Numbered from the stretch's first letter, positions 33,901 through 44,464 are shown. The stretch: 64,000 nucleotides of DNA from Turnera subulata (GCA_028386065.3 JAKUCV010002532.1:51180-115179); one strand, 5' to 3'. The notes: generated by a model not told the origin, from the sequence alone. Numbers and translations are program-made.

Positions 33901-34641
33901 AGATATCCAACAATTGAGGAATTTAAAAGGTTTAAAAACCCAATCCTTCTGTTCTTGCGATAGTATAATAGGGCAATTATCTGAGTCCTCCCTATCTTCA
34001 GCCCAAAGCTTGATAGAAGGAAACATGGAAAACCAGCTGGGGTCAAAAAAGGCCCTGTCTATTCTACTCGCCGACCTATAGTTCCACCATGTGAAATTTC
34101 TCCCCTGCAATTCAACTTCGCATAGGTTGGCTTGAGAGATAAATTCCGTTAGGGCCCGGGTTCCTCTGTTACAAATTCTGCCACTGAGCCTCTCTGAAGC
34201 CATCAATACCTCGTTGAAGTCACCTATTATCAGCCATGGAATATTCGATTCTTGGATAAAATTCAGTAATTCCACCCATTGTCCATTCCTCTCCTCCAGG
34301 GAGCAAGGTCCATACAGGCCACAGACACCAATGTGTTTACCCCCTGGGACAGTACCATCTACCATAATCCAATTCCTCCCATAACTTCTATTCAAGCAGT
34401 TAAAGAAGGTTGTTTCCCACAATAATGATAGCCCACCCAAACCTCCTTCCGCACCTACCTCTACAAAGTCAAAGGTTCCCCCACCCCATAATCTGCCATA
34501 CTCCACAAAACTCCAACCATGACACTTCGTTTCACACAGAAAAACCATTTTCGCCTGGACCTTACTTATTAAGGTCTTAATACTACTGCACTTCTTTGTA
34601 GAGCCAAGGCCCCTAATGTTCCAAGACAACATACAAAACAT
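30940..34641 (-). pseudogene. LINE ORF2 (endonuclease-reverse transcriptase) with three Trp-to-stop codons
   Basis: One frame of 1234 codons covers the APE-like endonuclease (MLSWNIRGLG, GDFNEVL, then AEDREDSDNCPI), the RT (FRPICLIHGIYKIVAK, FRKAYDSV, GLKQGDPLSPFLFN, catalytic FADD) and the C-terminal zf-RVT domain (CPLCGEEIESRDHLFIHC). The frame has stops only at 33615-33613, 33315-33313 and 31572-31570. In the relative at 38579-42277 the first falls at Trp (SIWRQK) and the second at AIWSCD; the third stands at DRxRWIE where Trp fits. There are no frameshifts. The element cannot make full ORF2 as it stands, but decay is light. It also suits the chromosomal relic of a formerly active copy. 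Confidence 0.85.
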
Positions 34642-34682
34642 AATAGATAGGAAGATACGCAGAAACTCACCAGAGTTACATA

Positions 34683-34922
34683 TCAGGCGAGATCATTCCT
34701 CCCCCTCTCAAAGCCTACATTTTCCTTTTCGATAAGTTGCTCCACCGATCGTGCAACCTCCTCTGGCTTGCCATTTATAGATAATCCCAAAAGCATCCCT
34801 ACCCCCATCGTTCTTTCCACCTCATCTGCAACATTGAGAGTCGGCGTGCTATCCACAGCCATGGCTCGAAGGTTGCCCGCCCGAATCTCCCCATCCTGTG
34901 TTGAACTATCACCAGAGACCAT
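34683..34922 (-). pseudogene. LINE ORF1 C-terminal remnant
   Basis: 79 codons ending just upstream of ORF2 in the same element, with no recognisable domain. By position it is the tail of the ORF1 (RNA-binding) protein, cut off by 5' truncation of the element at about 34924. Confidence 0.5.
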
Positions 34923-35035
34923 AGACCTCGTTAGATGAAGAATTCAGGAACCTTACTAGCATTAACCCCACCTCAACGATCAGTACCGCCTAACTTTTTC
35001 TTTTCTTTTCTTTTTGATTGCCCGATTCTCATGTA

Positions 35036-35043
35036 TATATAAA
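35036..35043 (+). promoter_or_regulatory. TATA box of the P450 remnant at 35120
   Basis: TATATAAA followed by TCCAACTC and the shared leader, about 85 bp before the remnant ATG and 110 bp from the LINE boundary. Confidence 0.55.
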
Positions 35044-35119
35044 TCCAACTCAAAGAACGGAAAGGCAACACGGGAAATAAGACTTTGTTAATGTCAAATT
35101 CCCTTTTCACAACAAAAAA

Positions 35120-37294
35120 ATGACACTTGAGCTCTTATGCTTTCCTACAATAATACTCTTTTTTGCAGTAAACAATATTTGCACCCCGTTCCTCCAGGCC
35201 CCATTGCCTTACCAATAATCGGTCACCTTCATCTCATTGGACCCTTAATTCATCAATCCTTCCATGACTTGTCATCTATTTACGGGCCATTAATTCACCT
35301 AAAGCTTGGTTCTGTCTCTAGTCTCTCTCACTCGTCACTCCCTAAATCTCTCTCTCGATTTCCTCTTTCGTTTCTTCTTCCACGCTGTTGGGAACACCAC
35401 CATCACAACTGCAACCTCGCGTCTTCCCTCTCTCCCGTGTCTGCCTCCGCCCCTGAAACCTCTTCCTTCCATCTTCCCTCTCTCCGGTGTCCACCTCCGC
35501 CCCTGCAACCTCTTCATCCCACCGTCACAAGCTAGCATAGACGCGCTCGGCTTGTTGCAGCGAGGTGGTTTCCTTCCCTTCCTTTCTCTTTTTTCGTTCA
35601 AGTCCACTCTACTAACGCCTTCGACAACCACTCCTTAATCGGCTACGCCTCTGCTGATGTCTCCGGCTTTCCCTCCCTCTCCCTCCTCTTTCATCGTCAA
35701 ACATGTTTGACTCTACTAAGCTTATCCCTTATTTGTTCTTACTTTTTTCATGTAACAGTTAAAATTATGGTCTGGTTTGTGAAAATAATAGTTCAGGCAT
35801 GGGTAATCGAATCCTACATTTCTGCTGGAGGTAGGTGATGGAAGCGGCTCCGTTAAGCACTACATCTTGTAAAGGGAGTGATTAAAGTAAGTGGTTTTGG
35901 GTAGGGTGCCTTGCCGAAGAGGAGGAATGCCATGTATTGAGAAAATACTCATCAACAACTAAGTCAAATCAAATGAAAAGTCAAACTTGGCTTGTTCGCT
36001 AAAACTAAAACAAAACAACACTCAAAACACTTAACAAAGAGACTAACATACATACATGATACTCCTATGAACGGTGTGAGCAGACTGGAGAAGCTTTCCC
36101 GGAGGCCTCTTCCTCAAGATGTAGCGCTTAATGGAGCCGCTTTCATCACCGACCTCCAGCAGAAGCATAGGATTCGATTGCCCGTGCGTGAACTGATATT
36201 TTCACAAACCAGACCATAATTTTAACTGTTACATAAAAAAAGTAAGAACAAATAAAGGATAAGCTTAGTAGAGTCAAACCTATTTGACGATGAAAGAGGA
36301 GGGAGAGGGAGGGAAAGCTGGGGACATCAGCGGAGGCGTAGCCGATTAAGGAGTGGTTGTTGAAGGTGTTAGTAGAGTGGACTTGAATGGAAAAAGAGAA
36401 AGGAAGGGAAGGAAACCGCCTCACTGCAACAAGCCGAGCGCGTCTGTACTAGCTTGTGACGGTGGGATGAAGAGGTTGCAGAGGCAGAGGTGGACACCGG
36501 AGAGAGGGAAGATGCAAGGAAGAGGTTTGAGGGGCGGAGGCGGACACCAGAGAGAGGGAACATGCGAGGTTGCAGTTGTGATGGTGGTGTTCCTAATGGC
36601 GTAGAAGAAGAAATGAAAGAGGAAATCGAGAGAGAGATTTAGGGAGTGACGAGTGAGAGAGATTTAGGGATTTAGGGATTCAATTTCATTGATATTGTGA
36701 GAGAGATTTTGAGTCGGTTAGGGTTCAAGACAGATAGAAATGTGAGGCTAACCGAAAGAAGAGGGAGAGTCTTTTTTTAGTTAGTGTTTTTTTGAGAAAG
36801 GTGCTTTTTAAAAAAAAAAAATTGAAGAACATATAGTGGGGGTTGGAGGTTTGCCACAGTTTCACACTAAAATCGAGTCAAAAATAACAAAACAAATTGC
36901 GGGGGTTTGAACTCCTCAAAACGAAACATAGTCCTTTGTAATTTGAATCTTTTTGTGGCGCTTGCCCAACCACTACTATATGTAACAATTTGCGGAGGTT
37001 AATTACGACCCCACAATAAAATGGCCGCAATTACCCCTTTTTTAGTGAGTTTCGACCGGAAAGATTCGTACAATTTAACCATGAAAGCAAAAATAGCTCT
37101 ATGGACATCAGAGGCCAGCATTTTGAGCTGTCCATTTGGAACTGGGAGGAGGAGCTGCCCAGGTATTTCTTTAGCGATGCAACAATTTCCCATTACAGTG
37201 GCTGCTATGATTCAGTGGATTGTCATCTCCTAGGGCTCATGATCTTATATGCGTTCCTGCGGGCATGGAAAGCATGCTTAATGTTCTTGGTTAA
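35120..37294 (+). pseudogene. P450 (CYP93B-like) remnant split by a fold-back insertion
   Basis: The 5' piece (35120-35318) holds MTLELLCF, then a deletion of about 21 bp around TTTTGCAG shifts the frame, and it continues through [18 protein letters not shown] to LKLGSVS. Similarity stops at 35318 and resumes at 37047 (GAGTTTCGACCGGAAAG, equivalent of EFRPERF). It then runs to the stop after NVLG at 37294, with haem-loop damage (ELSIWNWEEELP in the ORF frame) and an internal deletion after ATTCAGT. Most of exon 1, the intron and the I-helix are absent. Not functional. Confidence 0.85.
35319..37046. mobile_element. Fold-back (long inverted repeat) element inside the P450 remnant
   Basis: An arm at about 35319-35872 is repeated in inverted orientation at about 36113-36675. 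For example CTCACTCGTCACTCCCTAAA pairs with TTTAGGGAGTGACGAGTGAG, and AGGTGATGGAAGCGGCTCC pairs with the stretch near 36140. The spacer is about 240 bp; a further roughly 370 bp follows the right arm. No transposase is seen. The frames in the arms are low-complexity (Pro/Ser/Arg) and not convincing genes. Target-site duplications were not found. Confidence 0.7.
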
Positions 37295-38260
37295 TATAAT
37301 TTTATTATGCATTTCTTTATGCTAAATTTTGCTATTCACTTCAGGATTCCTATGTTTAAAATGTCATATTAGTAAAATTACAATATTTATATATTTGAGC
37401 AATGATTAAAATTACACAATCTCGAAAATTATTACCCAATTGTAGCAGAAAACAACATATATAATGGTGATAAAACTAATGTGATAAACTAAAAAAAACT
37501 ATCCCTAAATGTTTAATTTTTAAACTTTATGGAAAAACTTAGTTCCCAAAATATTAATACACTAAATAATTAAATGTTACTTTATTTTTTAGTAGAAAAT
37601 GGTTTGTAGGGATTGATAAAATAAAGAGCGAAATTGTAGATGAGAATTAGGAATGGCAGAGGAAACATAGCTAACTGTGAGATTGGAGGAGTTTTGACCT
37701 TTTAATGGGAAGAAGGAAGTGGGAACAATTGTTTTATTTTAATTAACCAATAGATAAAATAAAGTTTTAAAATGGAGTATATGAATTTATCCAAGAGAAT
37801 TACCAGCCTCTCTTCTCTCCCTTCAGGGATCCAAAATTGTAAGACGGATCTGGTCTGCTAGCCTGGTCCAGTGAAATAAAAACGAAACTTGCTTACAATA
37901 TTAGTATATCCTATCCATCCCTCTCAATCTCCTGAGTACGTATGACTCTTCATCTAACGCATGAGCATTTAAGATACCGAATAAGACAAATGAAAGCAGC
38001 ACCGAGATATATAGCGACCGAGTGAAAAGTTGGATTAACAAACAAGGGTCCTACGTTGCAATATATAGTACCCTGTCCTTGGCAAGGGTAGGTGCGTCTA
38101 TTACATCAAAAGAAAATTGTTGTATAAAAAAGAAAGGGTAGGTGCGTCCAACCAGTGGCTAGCATTAATCGCCGGATCGTATTTGCATTTATATTTCGAA
38201 ACGTAAAGAGCACACACTTGTTTTTCTTTTTTTCTTTTTTTTTGGATTGCCCGTATTCTT
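37295..38260. other. Intergenic: former promoter region of the last P450 gene
   Basis: 37840-38243 resembles 4200-4760 upstream of the first P450: GATCTGGTCTGCTAGCC, CATCCCTCTC, GCATTTAAGA, TCCTACGTTGCA, and the AC-element block at 38137. It ends in GGATTGCCCGTATTCTT, the target site of the LINE. In the pre-insertion state this joined directly to the TATA box now at 44465. Confidence 0.65.
38084..38148 (+). mobile_element. Short A-rich insertion with 15-bp target-site duplication in the AC-element block
   Basis: AAGGGTAGGTGCGTC is present at 38084-38098 and 38134-38148. The 35 bases between begin TATTACATC and end GTATAAAAAAGA. The duplication doubles the GGTAGGTG motif. Confidence 0.6.
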
Positions 38261-38578
38261 TTTTTTTGATGCTAACGATGTTACTTTATTTATTAAGAAA
38301 CAGAACATATACAGTAGATAGACCATGCAGAGCATGCATGATGTAATCACAAGAATGTCCTGTTACAGAAAGTATGAAAACACGCATGAGCTAAAAAGCA
38401 AAGACATTACAGCTAAAGATCTATACTGTGGCACAAGAGGATGAAAACAGCGCTTGGATCCCCTGCAGAATTTCAGGGTCTCATCCTGGTACCAGTACTG
38501 GTCTTGTGTGGTAAGAGCCAAGTGCGTCAAAGCTTGTTGCCTCATTAGGAGACGCATGAGCTGTGTTGATAGGAGGCC

Positions 38579-41500
38579 TCAAACCACTTGAAGTTTGCTG
38601 AAACATCTCTTAGGACCCTTCCAACTTCTTATTGATTCAGAATTTGATATGACAAAGGAAGCACTATAAGGAAAATCGTGTTGGAGTGCTTTGATCCATG
38701 ATGTGACGTGGACAAGGATGATATCCATGAGTTTATTAGCATCGGCAGCTGCGTTCTTAAAAATTTTATTATTCCTTTCCAACCACAGGGTTCTAAGGGC
38801 AGCCAAACCAATGATGAACCACCACGAACGGCTTGAATTGAATGGTGAAAGGTACGTCCATTGCAAGATAAATTCTTCAAGCCTTGCGGGGCATGTCCAG
38901 GAAACGCCCCACCATTTGCATAGCTTACACCAGACACTCCAAGAAAATGGACAAACAAGGAGAAGGTGGTCTCTGGACTCCGGGTGATCGTTGCACATAC
39001 AACAAGTTGATTCGGTTGAGGGTAAAATATCCCTGGAACATAGAACATCTTTGGTAGGGATGCCATTATTAAAGGCCAGCCATAACCAACACTCAACTTT
39101 AAAAGGAGCTAAGCCAAACCATACGTGGGGAATATAACGACGTGATCCCAACTGTTGGTAGATGAAGTTCCTCCCCACACTAACTGAATACTCGCCACCC
39201 CGATCTTGTAGCCAGTACCTTTGGTCCTTCTTGAAAGGATGGAGATTAAAATGGGATATGTCAGCATAAATCTGATCCACTTCCATTAGCTCCCACTCCC
39301 TAAGAGGTCTCCTCCACATAGAAATCCACTGCGGTTGGGAGTCAACCATTCTAAGACACTTTGAAACACAGAAGTCCTTACATGTAGATAAAGAAAAAAT
39401 GCGTGGATGTAACTCCTTTAAAGAACCGCGTCCAGTCCAATTGTCATTCCAAAAAAGGACCTTCTCCCCATTACCAGCCTTAATACTTGATCCCTCCAAT
39501 AGAGCCACACCGGATTGACTAAAGGAACTGCCAGACCGAACAATATCTCGCCAGGGGATAGAAGCCTTATCCAATGAAAATTGAGGACTCAAATCGGTTG
39601 ATTGAAAACCACATTTGTTTTTAATTAAGGCGCACCAATCCTTCTGTACACCCTGAGTAAAGCTCCAAAGCCACTTGAACAATAGGCATTGATTCATATA
39701 GGCCACATCAATTATACCCATTCCGCCAAATTCTTTAGGCAAAGCAATGTTTTTCCATGCGACTAGACAAGCTTTCCTGTGATTATCCAAACCATTCCAA
39801 AAAAACTCCCTCTGAATGCGAATTAACTTCTTAGCAACAGCAACTGGAAGTTGAAACACTGACATAAAATAGGTAGGCAATCCACTCAGAACAGACTTGA
39901 TTAAGGTGACCCTCCCTCCAATAGACAAAAACTTGCCTTTCCATGCTTTCAGCTTACCTCTAAACTTATCCAATACAGGACTCCAAGAAGCAACTCGTTT
40001 CATATTGGCACCCAAAGGATAACCAAGATATTTAAAAGGAAAGTTTTCTACTCTACTATGGAGCATACCTGCGATCTCCATCACCTTCTCTTGCTTCAAA
40101 CCAATCCCCACTACACTGCTCTTATAAAAATTAATGCACAAACCGGATAAAGCTTCAAACACACGAAGGCACCTTTTGAGGTTTAGCAAGGAGTGAATAT
40201 CTGCTGGAGAAAAAAGTATAGTATCATCGGCATACTGAAGGATTGAGACGTCAATGTTGTTCACTCTGACTTGTTTAATTAAACCCGTAGAGACTGCCCC
40301 AGAAAGGATGCATGGTAAACCTTCTGCAGCAAGGTTAAATAAAAAAGGAGAGAGAGGATCTCCTTGCTTCAAACCTCTACCCATCATGAATTCCTCGGTG
40401 GGAGATCCATTCACCAGCACTGCAAGGGAGGAAGAAGAAAGACATTCAAGGATCCATGCACGCCACTTGACTCCAAAACCCATAGCCTCTAACACTTGCA
40501 ATAGATATGACCAATCAACAGAATCATATGCTTTTTTAAAATCTAGCTTCCAAACAATGCACTCATCTTTGGCTTTCCTTAGACTGTGGACAATTTCACT
40601 GGCAAAGAAGGCACTATCCATGATGTTTCGTCCCTCAATAAACGCAGACTGCTGATTACCCACCAAAGATGGCAATACCTGCTTGATTCTTTGAGCTAAA
40701 ATCTTGGTGATTATCTTATATAACCCGTTGACAAGGGTAATAGGCCTGTAATCATCCAATGACAAGGAACCAGCTTTCTTGGCAATAAGAGATATATATC
40801 CAGAATTGGCACCCTTGGGAAATTTTGCTGTTTCAAAAAACTGCGAAGCCATATCAAAAATATCAGTTTTAATCAAATGCCAACATTTTTTATAAAAAGA
40901 GAAGTTGAAGCCGTCGGGTCCGGGGGCTTTAGAGCTATCACAGCTCCAAATTGCTTCTTTCAACTCGTCCATTGTAAGTGGTCTTTCAAGATTGGCAGCA
41001 TGGTCATGGCTCATTCTTCTAAACCCAATGGAACCAATACGTGGTCTTGGGTTACTACAACCAGCAAAAAGTTTAGAGAAATGCTCCTTACACTCCTTCT
41101 TGATGGAAACAGGTTCATGCACTTCACATCCATTAACCATGATATGATCAATGCTATTTTTGCGCCCCCGATTACACGCACTAATGTGAAAAAATCTGGT
41201 GTTTCGATCACCCAGTTTACACCATTTCAATCTAGCTTTCTGACGCCAAATAGACTCCTGTTGTTTGTTCTTAACTGACAATTCCACCTTGAGGTCGTTG
41301 AGTCTCATGCGTTCAGTAGGGGATAAAATTTTTACCTCAGCCATCTTGTCGAGCTCATCAATCTCTAATTGGATAAGACCAATCTTTGCATTCACGTCCC
41401 CAAAAACTTCTTTATTCCACTTGGACAAAGACTTCCTAAGCCAGCTCAACTTCTTCAGCAACTTGAACTTTCCAGGGAACATATGGCATGCGTCCTCCCA

Positions 41501-42277
41501 CATCCCTGTGATTGTCTCCAAGAATTTTGGATGTTCCCACCAAATTGATAAGAACCGAAATGGTCTTCTACCCCAAACCAATAAGTCCTGGGATAAGAGC
41601 AATGGGCAATGGTCCGAGCTCATCTTGCTGCCAGACTTCATACATAGGGAAGGAAACCAAATGCACCAATCTCCTTCAGCCAGAATTCTATCAATTCGAC
41701 TTCCTGACTTTATATTGCCCCAAGTAAAGAGTCTATCTGTCAGATCGAACTCAATCAAGCAAATTCTCTGAATGAAATTTCGGAAAGCAGCAGCCCCTCT
41801 ATTACAAACCCAACCACTCTTCCTCTCATCGGGAGCTAAGGTTTCATTGAAATCACCTGCCACCAGCCATGGAGCAGGGAAAGAAGTTTTAAGGCAAACC
41901 AAATCATCGAACATCTGAATGCGTTGATCAAGGTCAGAAGCACCATAGACACCACAAAGGGTAACACACTGTCGACCATGCAAAAGTTCGCCTTCAAGAA
42001 TAATCCAATGTGCTGACACATTAGTTTGACTTATTTTAAAAAAATCGCAGTCCCAAATAAACAACAAACCCCCAGCCAATCCTTGAGCATCAACAGCAAC
42101 AAAATCTATATTCCCTGGTCCCCAAACCTTGTGACAAAACTGAAGGTTTACGTTACAACACTTAGTTTCACAGAGAAACAAAAACTTTGCCTGTAACCTT
42201 GCCACTAAACTGCGAATATGTTCATGTTTTTTTGAAGCACTGACTCCTCTAATATTCCATGAGATAAGACTTAGCAT
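38579..42277 (-). CDS. LINE ORF2: endonuclease, reverse transcriptase, zinc-binding domain (intact)
   Basis: Protein for target-primed reverse transcription. The likely start is 42277 (MLSLISWNIRGVS, the usual ORF2 beginning); the open frame reaches back to 42391 without family similarity. The N-terminal APE endonuclease shows ISWNIRG, LFLCETKC, AGDFNETL and SSDHCPLLL. The RT core shows DDYRPITLVNGLYKI, LDFKKAYDSVDW, RGLKQGDPLSPFLFN and catalytic YADD. The C-terminal zf-RVT shows CCMCNDHPESRDHLLLVCP. About 1232 aa with no stop, so potentially functional protein, though the copy lacks a full 5' end. It is antisense to the P450 genes. Confidence 0.92.
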   Translation of the reverse strand: MLSLISWNIRGVSASKKHEHIRSLVARLQAKFLFLCETKCCNVNLQFCHKVWGPGNIDFVAVDAQGLAGGLLFIWDCDFFKISQTNVSAHWIILEGELLHGRQCVTLCGVYGASDLDQRIQMFDDLVCLKTSFPAPWLVAGDFNETLAPDERKSGWVCNRGAAAFRNFIQRICLIEFDLTDRLFTWGNIKSGSRIDRILAEGDWCIWFPSLCMKSGSKMSSDHCPLLLSQDLLVWGRRPFRFLSIWWEHPKFLETITGMWEDACHMFPGKFKLLKKLSWLRKSLSKWNKEVFGDVNAKIGLIQLEIDELDKMAEVKILSPTERMRLNDLKVELSVKNKQQESIWRQKARLKWCKLGDRNTRFFHISACNRGRKNSIDHIMVNGCEVHEPVSIKKECKEHFSKLFAGCSNPRPRIGSIGFRRMSHDHAANLERPLTMDELKEAIWSCDSSKAPGPDGFNFSFYKKCWHLIKTDIFDMASQFFETAKFPKGANSGYISLIAKKAGSLSLDDYRPITLVNGLYKIITKILAQRIKQVLPSLVGNQQSAFIEGRNIMDSAFFASEIVHSLRKAKDECIVWKLDFKKAYDSVDWSYLLQVLEAMGFGVKWRAWILECLSSSSLAVLVNGSPTEEFMMGRGLKQGDPLSPFLFNLAAEGLPCILSGAVSTGLIKQVRVNNIDVSILQYADDTILFSPADIHSLLNLKRCLRVFEALSGLCINFYKSSVVGIGLKQEKVMEIAGMLHSRVENFPFKYLGYPLGANMKRVASWSPVLDKFRGKLKAWKGKFLSIGGRVTLIKSVLSGLPTYFMSVFQLPVAVAKKLIRIQREFFWNGLDNHRKACLVAWKNIALPKEFGGMGIIDVAYMNQCLLFKWLWSFTQGVQKDWCALIKNKCGFQSTDLSPQFSLDKASIPWRDIVRSGSSFSQSGVALLEGSSIKAGNGEKVLFWNDNWTGRGSLKELHPRIFSLSTCKDFCVSKCLRMVDSQPQWISMWRRPLREWELMEVDQIYADISHFNLHPFKKDQRYWLQDRGGEYSVSVGRNFIYQQLGSRRYIPHVWFGLAPFKVECWLWLAFNNGIPTKDVLCSRDILPSTESTCCMCNDHPESRDHLLLVCPFSWSVWCKLCKWWGVSWTCPARLEEFILQWTYLSPFNSSRSWWFIIGLAALRTLWLERNNKIFKNAAADANKLMDIILVHVTSWIKALQHDFPYSASFVISNSESIRSWKGPKRCFSKLQVV

Positions 42278-42392
42278 AATAAAGAAACAGAAACTCCAAC
42301 GACATGTATCAGAGAAGATCAGGCGAAAATCAGGCGACAGTCCTAGACTGCACCCAATCAAAAGCTTCCTTATCAACGAGATTCTCAACAAG

Positions 42393-44441
42393 TCAGTCTG
42401 TACCCTCCGGATTCAGTGACCTGTCCCAACCAATTATGTCTCCAACTCTATTAGTCTCGTGCACCTCAATAGAACTGAAAGAAACTGGAACAGACGAACT
42501 AGAGCACTCATCAATCTCTAACCGATGGTTACCCCGTTGAAAAGCCGAGTCAGAAACAGCCTCTAGGTCCTCAGGGACTGACACAACACTGCCATGGGAG
42601 GTGAGGAATTTAACTCTATTTTTCTTTCTAACATCCATATTCTGGAGTACTGCAATCACTTTCCTTTCAACAGCTTTGTCGAAATGATAGGAATTGTTTT
42701 CGCTAGCAATGGACCGGTTAGAGTTGCACCACAAAGGTGATGAAGAAGAGCTCATAGACAGACAAGGTGATACTTCACTATTTGAAAAAAGTGGCTTATA
42801 GGGAGAAGGACTTAAAAACGCAGAGTTTTGTATAGACGGAGAAAGAGGGTATGGAACTAGGGGTAGAAGTTGTGGATATTCATCACTGGATTGGGCTACG
42901 AGTTGGGTTGGGTTTGATTTAAAAGACACCTGATGGGTAAGTGAACAAGGTGGGGACTTAGAAAAAGACACTAAGGGTGACACGTGAGAAGATTGGTGTT
43001 GATGTGGCAAAGAGGGGTTAAAGGCCTGACACGAAGGTATGGTTTCAGCATTAGGAATAATACTTGATAACTCTGAAGGTATCGACTTTGAAGAGAGTGA
43101 AATGGGAGGCGTGACTGACTTGGTTGGAAGCTCAATACTTTTGCTGGCATTATTAATAATGGGGCGCAAGTTGAAAGGGTCATTGGATAAGGTGATAACT
43201 TTAGATGCTGGTTGGTCAGGGTTGGCCAGTGTGGTGGCAGTGTGACTTTTGAGACCTGGGAAGTTACCTGGTTGGGAAGTGTTACACGCGCCACCGCCGA
43301 TGGTTGTGCAAGGGGTTTGGGGGGAAGACCAATCCCAGTCAATAGTATCATACTGTGTCTCCGTGATACTAATCTCGAAATTCTTGCCACCAGTCTTAGC
43401 TTTGACAACGCCATTGATAAAACCTTTGCAAGGTGTCAAAAGTAGAATCTCGGCGACGTCCATTCTATCCTTGGATTTTGTCTCTCCACTCCAATCTACT
43501 GCTGATCCAAACTTGGCTAGCACTGCTTGAAAGAACTCCCAAGACCAGGTGTGTGGTGGAGCACCTCTAACAAGAACCCAGCACAGACGATTTACCGCGG
43601 CATCACCCATCTTCCATGGCCTGAATTCACTGCATAACTGGTCAACACATTGAGGATGGTTACTAGTATAGCGGATCATATCATCCGAAGTCTGAAATTT
43701 TAGCAAGAAAGAAACGCCACCCAAAGGCACTATTTTGAAACCATTCTGCTTATCATCAGAAAAAGCATCCCTGAGCCTATTGAAAGGCATTGGGGCTTTG
43801 AGAGATGCAAAAACACATCTGTTAAGCCATGACAAAGACTCATCTCTGGGAATGAAAAGTTGGGATTGACTGTTTTGGGGCAGTTCCTGGTACTGGTGGT
43901 TATTTCCAACAGCATCCACGAACGATTTGTCTTTGAGACCCCCAAGGCTCACTGAAGGGAAATGGAGTTGAGTCTTTGCCAGACCATTCGAGTTCACCCC
44001 GCCAGAGTTTGCAGATTTCCGATTCCTAGCAACACTAGCCTCAAGCTCTGAGCCATCCACGTTCATCGAGTTGATTTTGCGTATAAGAGATTGAACATCA
44101 ATATTATTCTTAAATCTGACAAACGCGAAACGGCGGCCACACTTATTCATCTTCTGAGGGACAAAAACATCCATGACGTCTCCATACTTAGACATGACCA
44201 AATGAATATCGGTTGGGGTCCATCGAAGAGGCAAATTCTCAACATAAACACTAACAACACCGTTATTCTCAATAGCGTTCTGCACGAATTTACGGCTCCA
44301 CTTTGAGAAGTAGAGGGGGATAGGTTTGGTTGGGATTGTTGTGTTTAAAGGTAAAGGTGTAGGTTCTAGTTCAGTTTGATTTTTGGAGTTTGGTTGGGCA
44401 CGAGTAGATGCTATTGCAAAAGGTGGTGGTAAGATGCCTGA
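42393..44441 (-). CDS. LINE ORF1 (RRM-containing RNA-binding protein), 5'-truncated
   Basis: An open frame of about 682 codons runs from the element edge to a stop at 42393, about 115 bp before ORF2. An RRM-like domain is near the N-terminus (VSVYVENLPLRW, then RRFAFVRFKN), followed by a DUF4283-like region (DDMIRYTSNHPQCVDQLC, RPWKMGDAAVNRLCWVLVRG) and a Ser/Pro-rich tail. No Met occurs between the element edge and the RRM, so the native start is missing. The frame runs on into the antisense of the P450 gene to 44606, which is incidental. Confidence 0.8.
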   Translation of the reverse strand, partial: SGILPPPFAIASTRAQPNSKNQTELEPTPLPLNTTIPTKPIPLYFSKWSRKFVQNAIENNGVVSVYVENLPLRWTPTDIHLVMSKYGDVMDVFVPQKMNKCGRRFAFVRFKNNIDVQSLIRKINSMNVDGSELEASVARNRKSANSGGVNSNGLAKTQLHFPSVSLGGLKDKSFVDAVGNNHQYQELPQNSQSQLFIPRDESLSWLNRCVFASLKAPMPFNRLRDAFSDDKQNGFKIVPLGGVSFLLKFQTSDDMIRYTSNHPQCVDQLCSEFRPWKMGDAAVNRLCWVLVRGAPPHTWSWEFFQAVLAKFGSAVDWSGETKSKDRMDVAEILLLTPCKGFINGVVKAKTGGKNFEISITETQYDTIDWDWSSPQTPCTTIGGGACNTSQPGNFPGLKSHTATTLANPDQPASKVITLSNDPFNLRPIINNASKSIELPTKSVTPPISLSSKSIPSELSSIIPNAETIPSCQAFNPSLPHQHQSSHVSPLVSFSKSPPCSLTHQVSFKSNPTQLVAQSSDEYPQLLPLVPYPLSPSIQNSAFLSPSPYKPLFSNSEVSPCLSMSSSSSPLWCNSNRSIASENNSYHFDKAVERKVIAVLQNMDVRKKNRVKFLTSHGSVVSVPEDLEAVSDSAFQRGNHRLEIDECSSSSVPVSFSSIEVHETNRVGDIIGWDRSLNPEGTD

Positions 44442-44464
44442 GGATTGCCCGTATTCTTTCAGTA

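Larger units (their letters stand above)
30797..34924 (-). mobile_element. LINE, plant L1-type, 5'-truncated, inserted upstream of a P450 remnant
   Basis: The minus-strand element starts in the C-terminal end of ORF1 (about 34922) and ends in an A tail (poly-T at 30797-30808). It carries one long ORF2 with endonuclease, reverse transcriptase and a zinc-binding domain, interrupted by three stops. I found no clean target-site duplication; TAACCTCAC at the left and TAGACCTCG at the right are only weakly alike. It separates spacer modules that are contiguous at about 27300-27390. Confidence 0.85.
38244..44458 (-). mobile_element. LINE, plant L1-type, with 17-bp TSD, at a P450 core promoter
   Basis: The element body is 38261-44441 on the minus strand, flanked by a perfect 17-bp duplication GGATTGCCCGTATTCTT at 38244-38260 and 44442-44458. 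It ends in TTAGCATCAAAAAAA (tail). ORF2 is intact; ORF1 is open but lacks its 5' end, so the copy is slightly 5'-truncated. The perfect TSD and open frames indicate a recent insertion. The right edge is 6 bp from the TATA box of the P450 at 44539. Confidence 0.93.
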
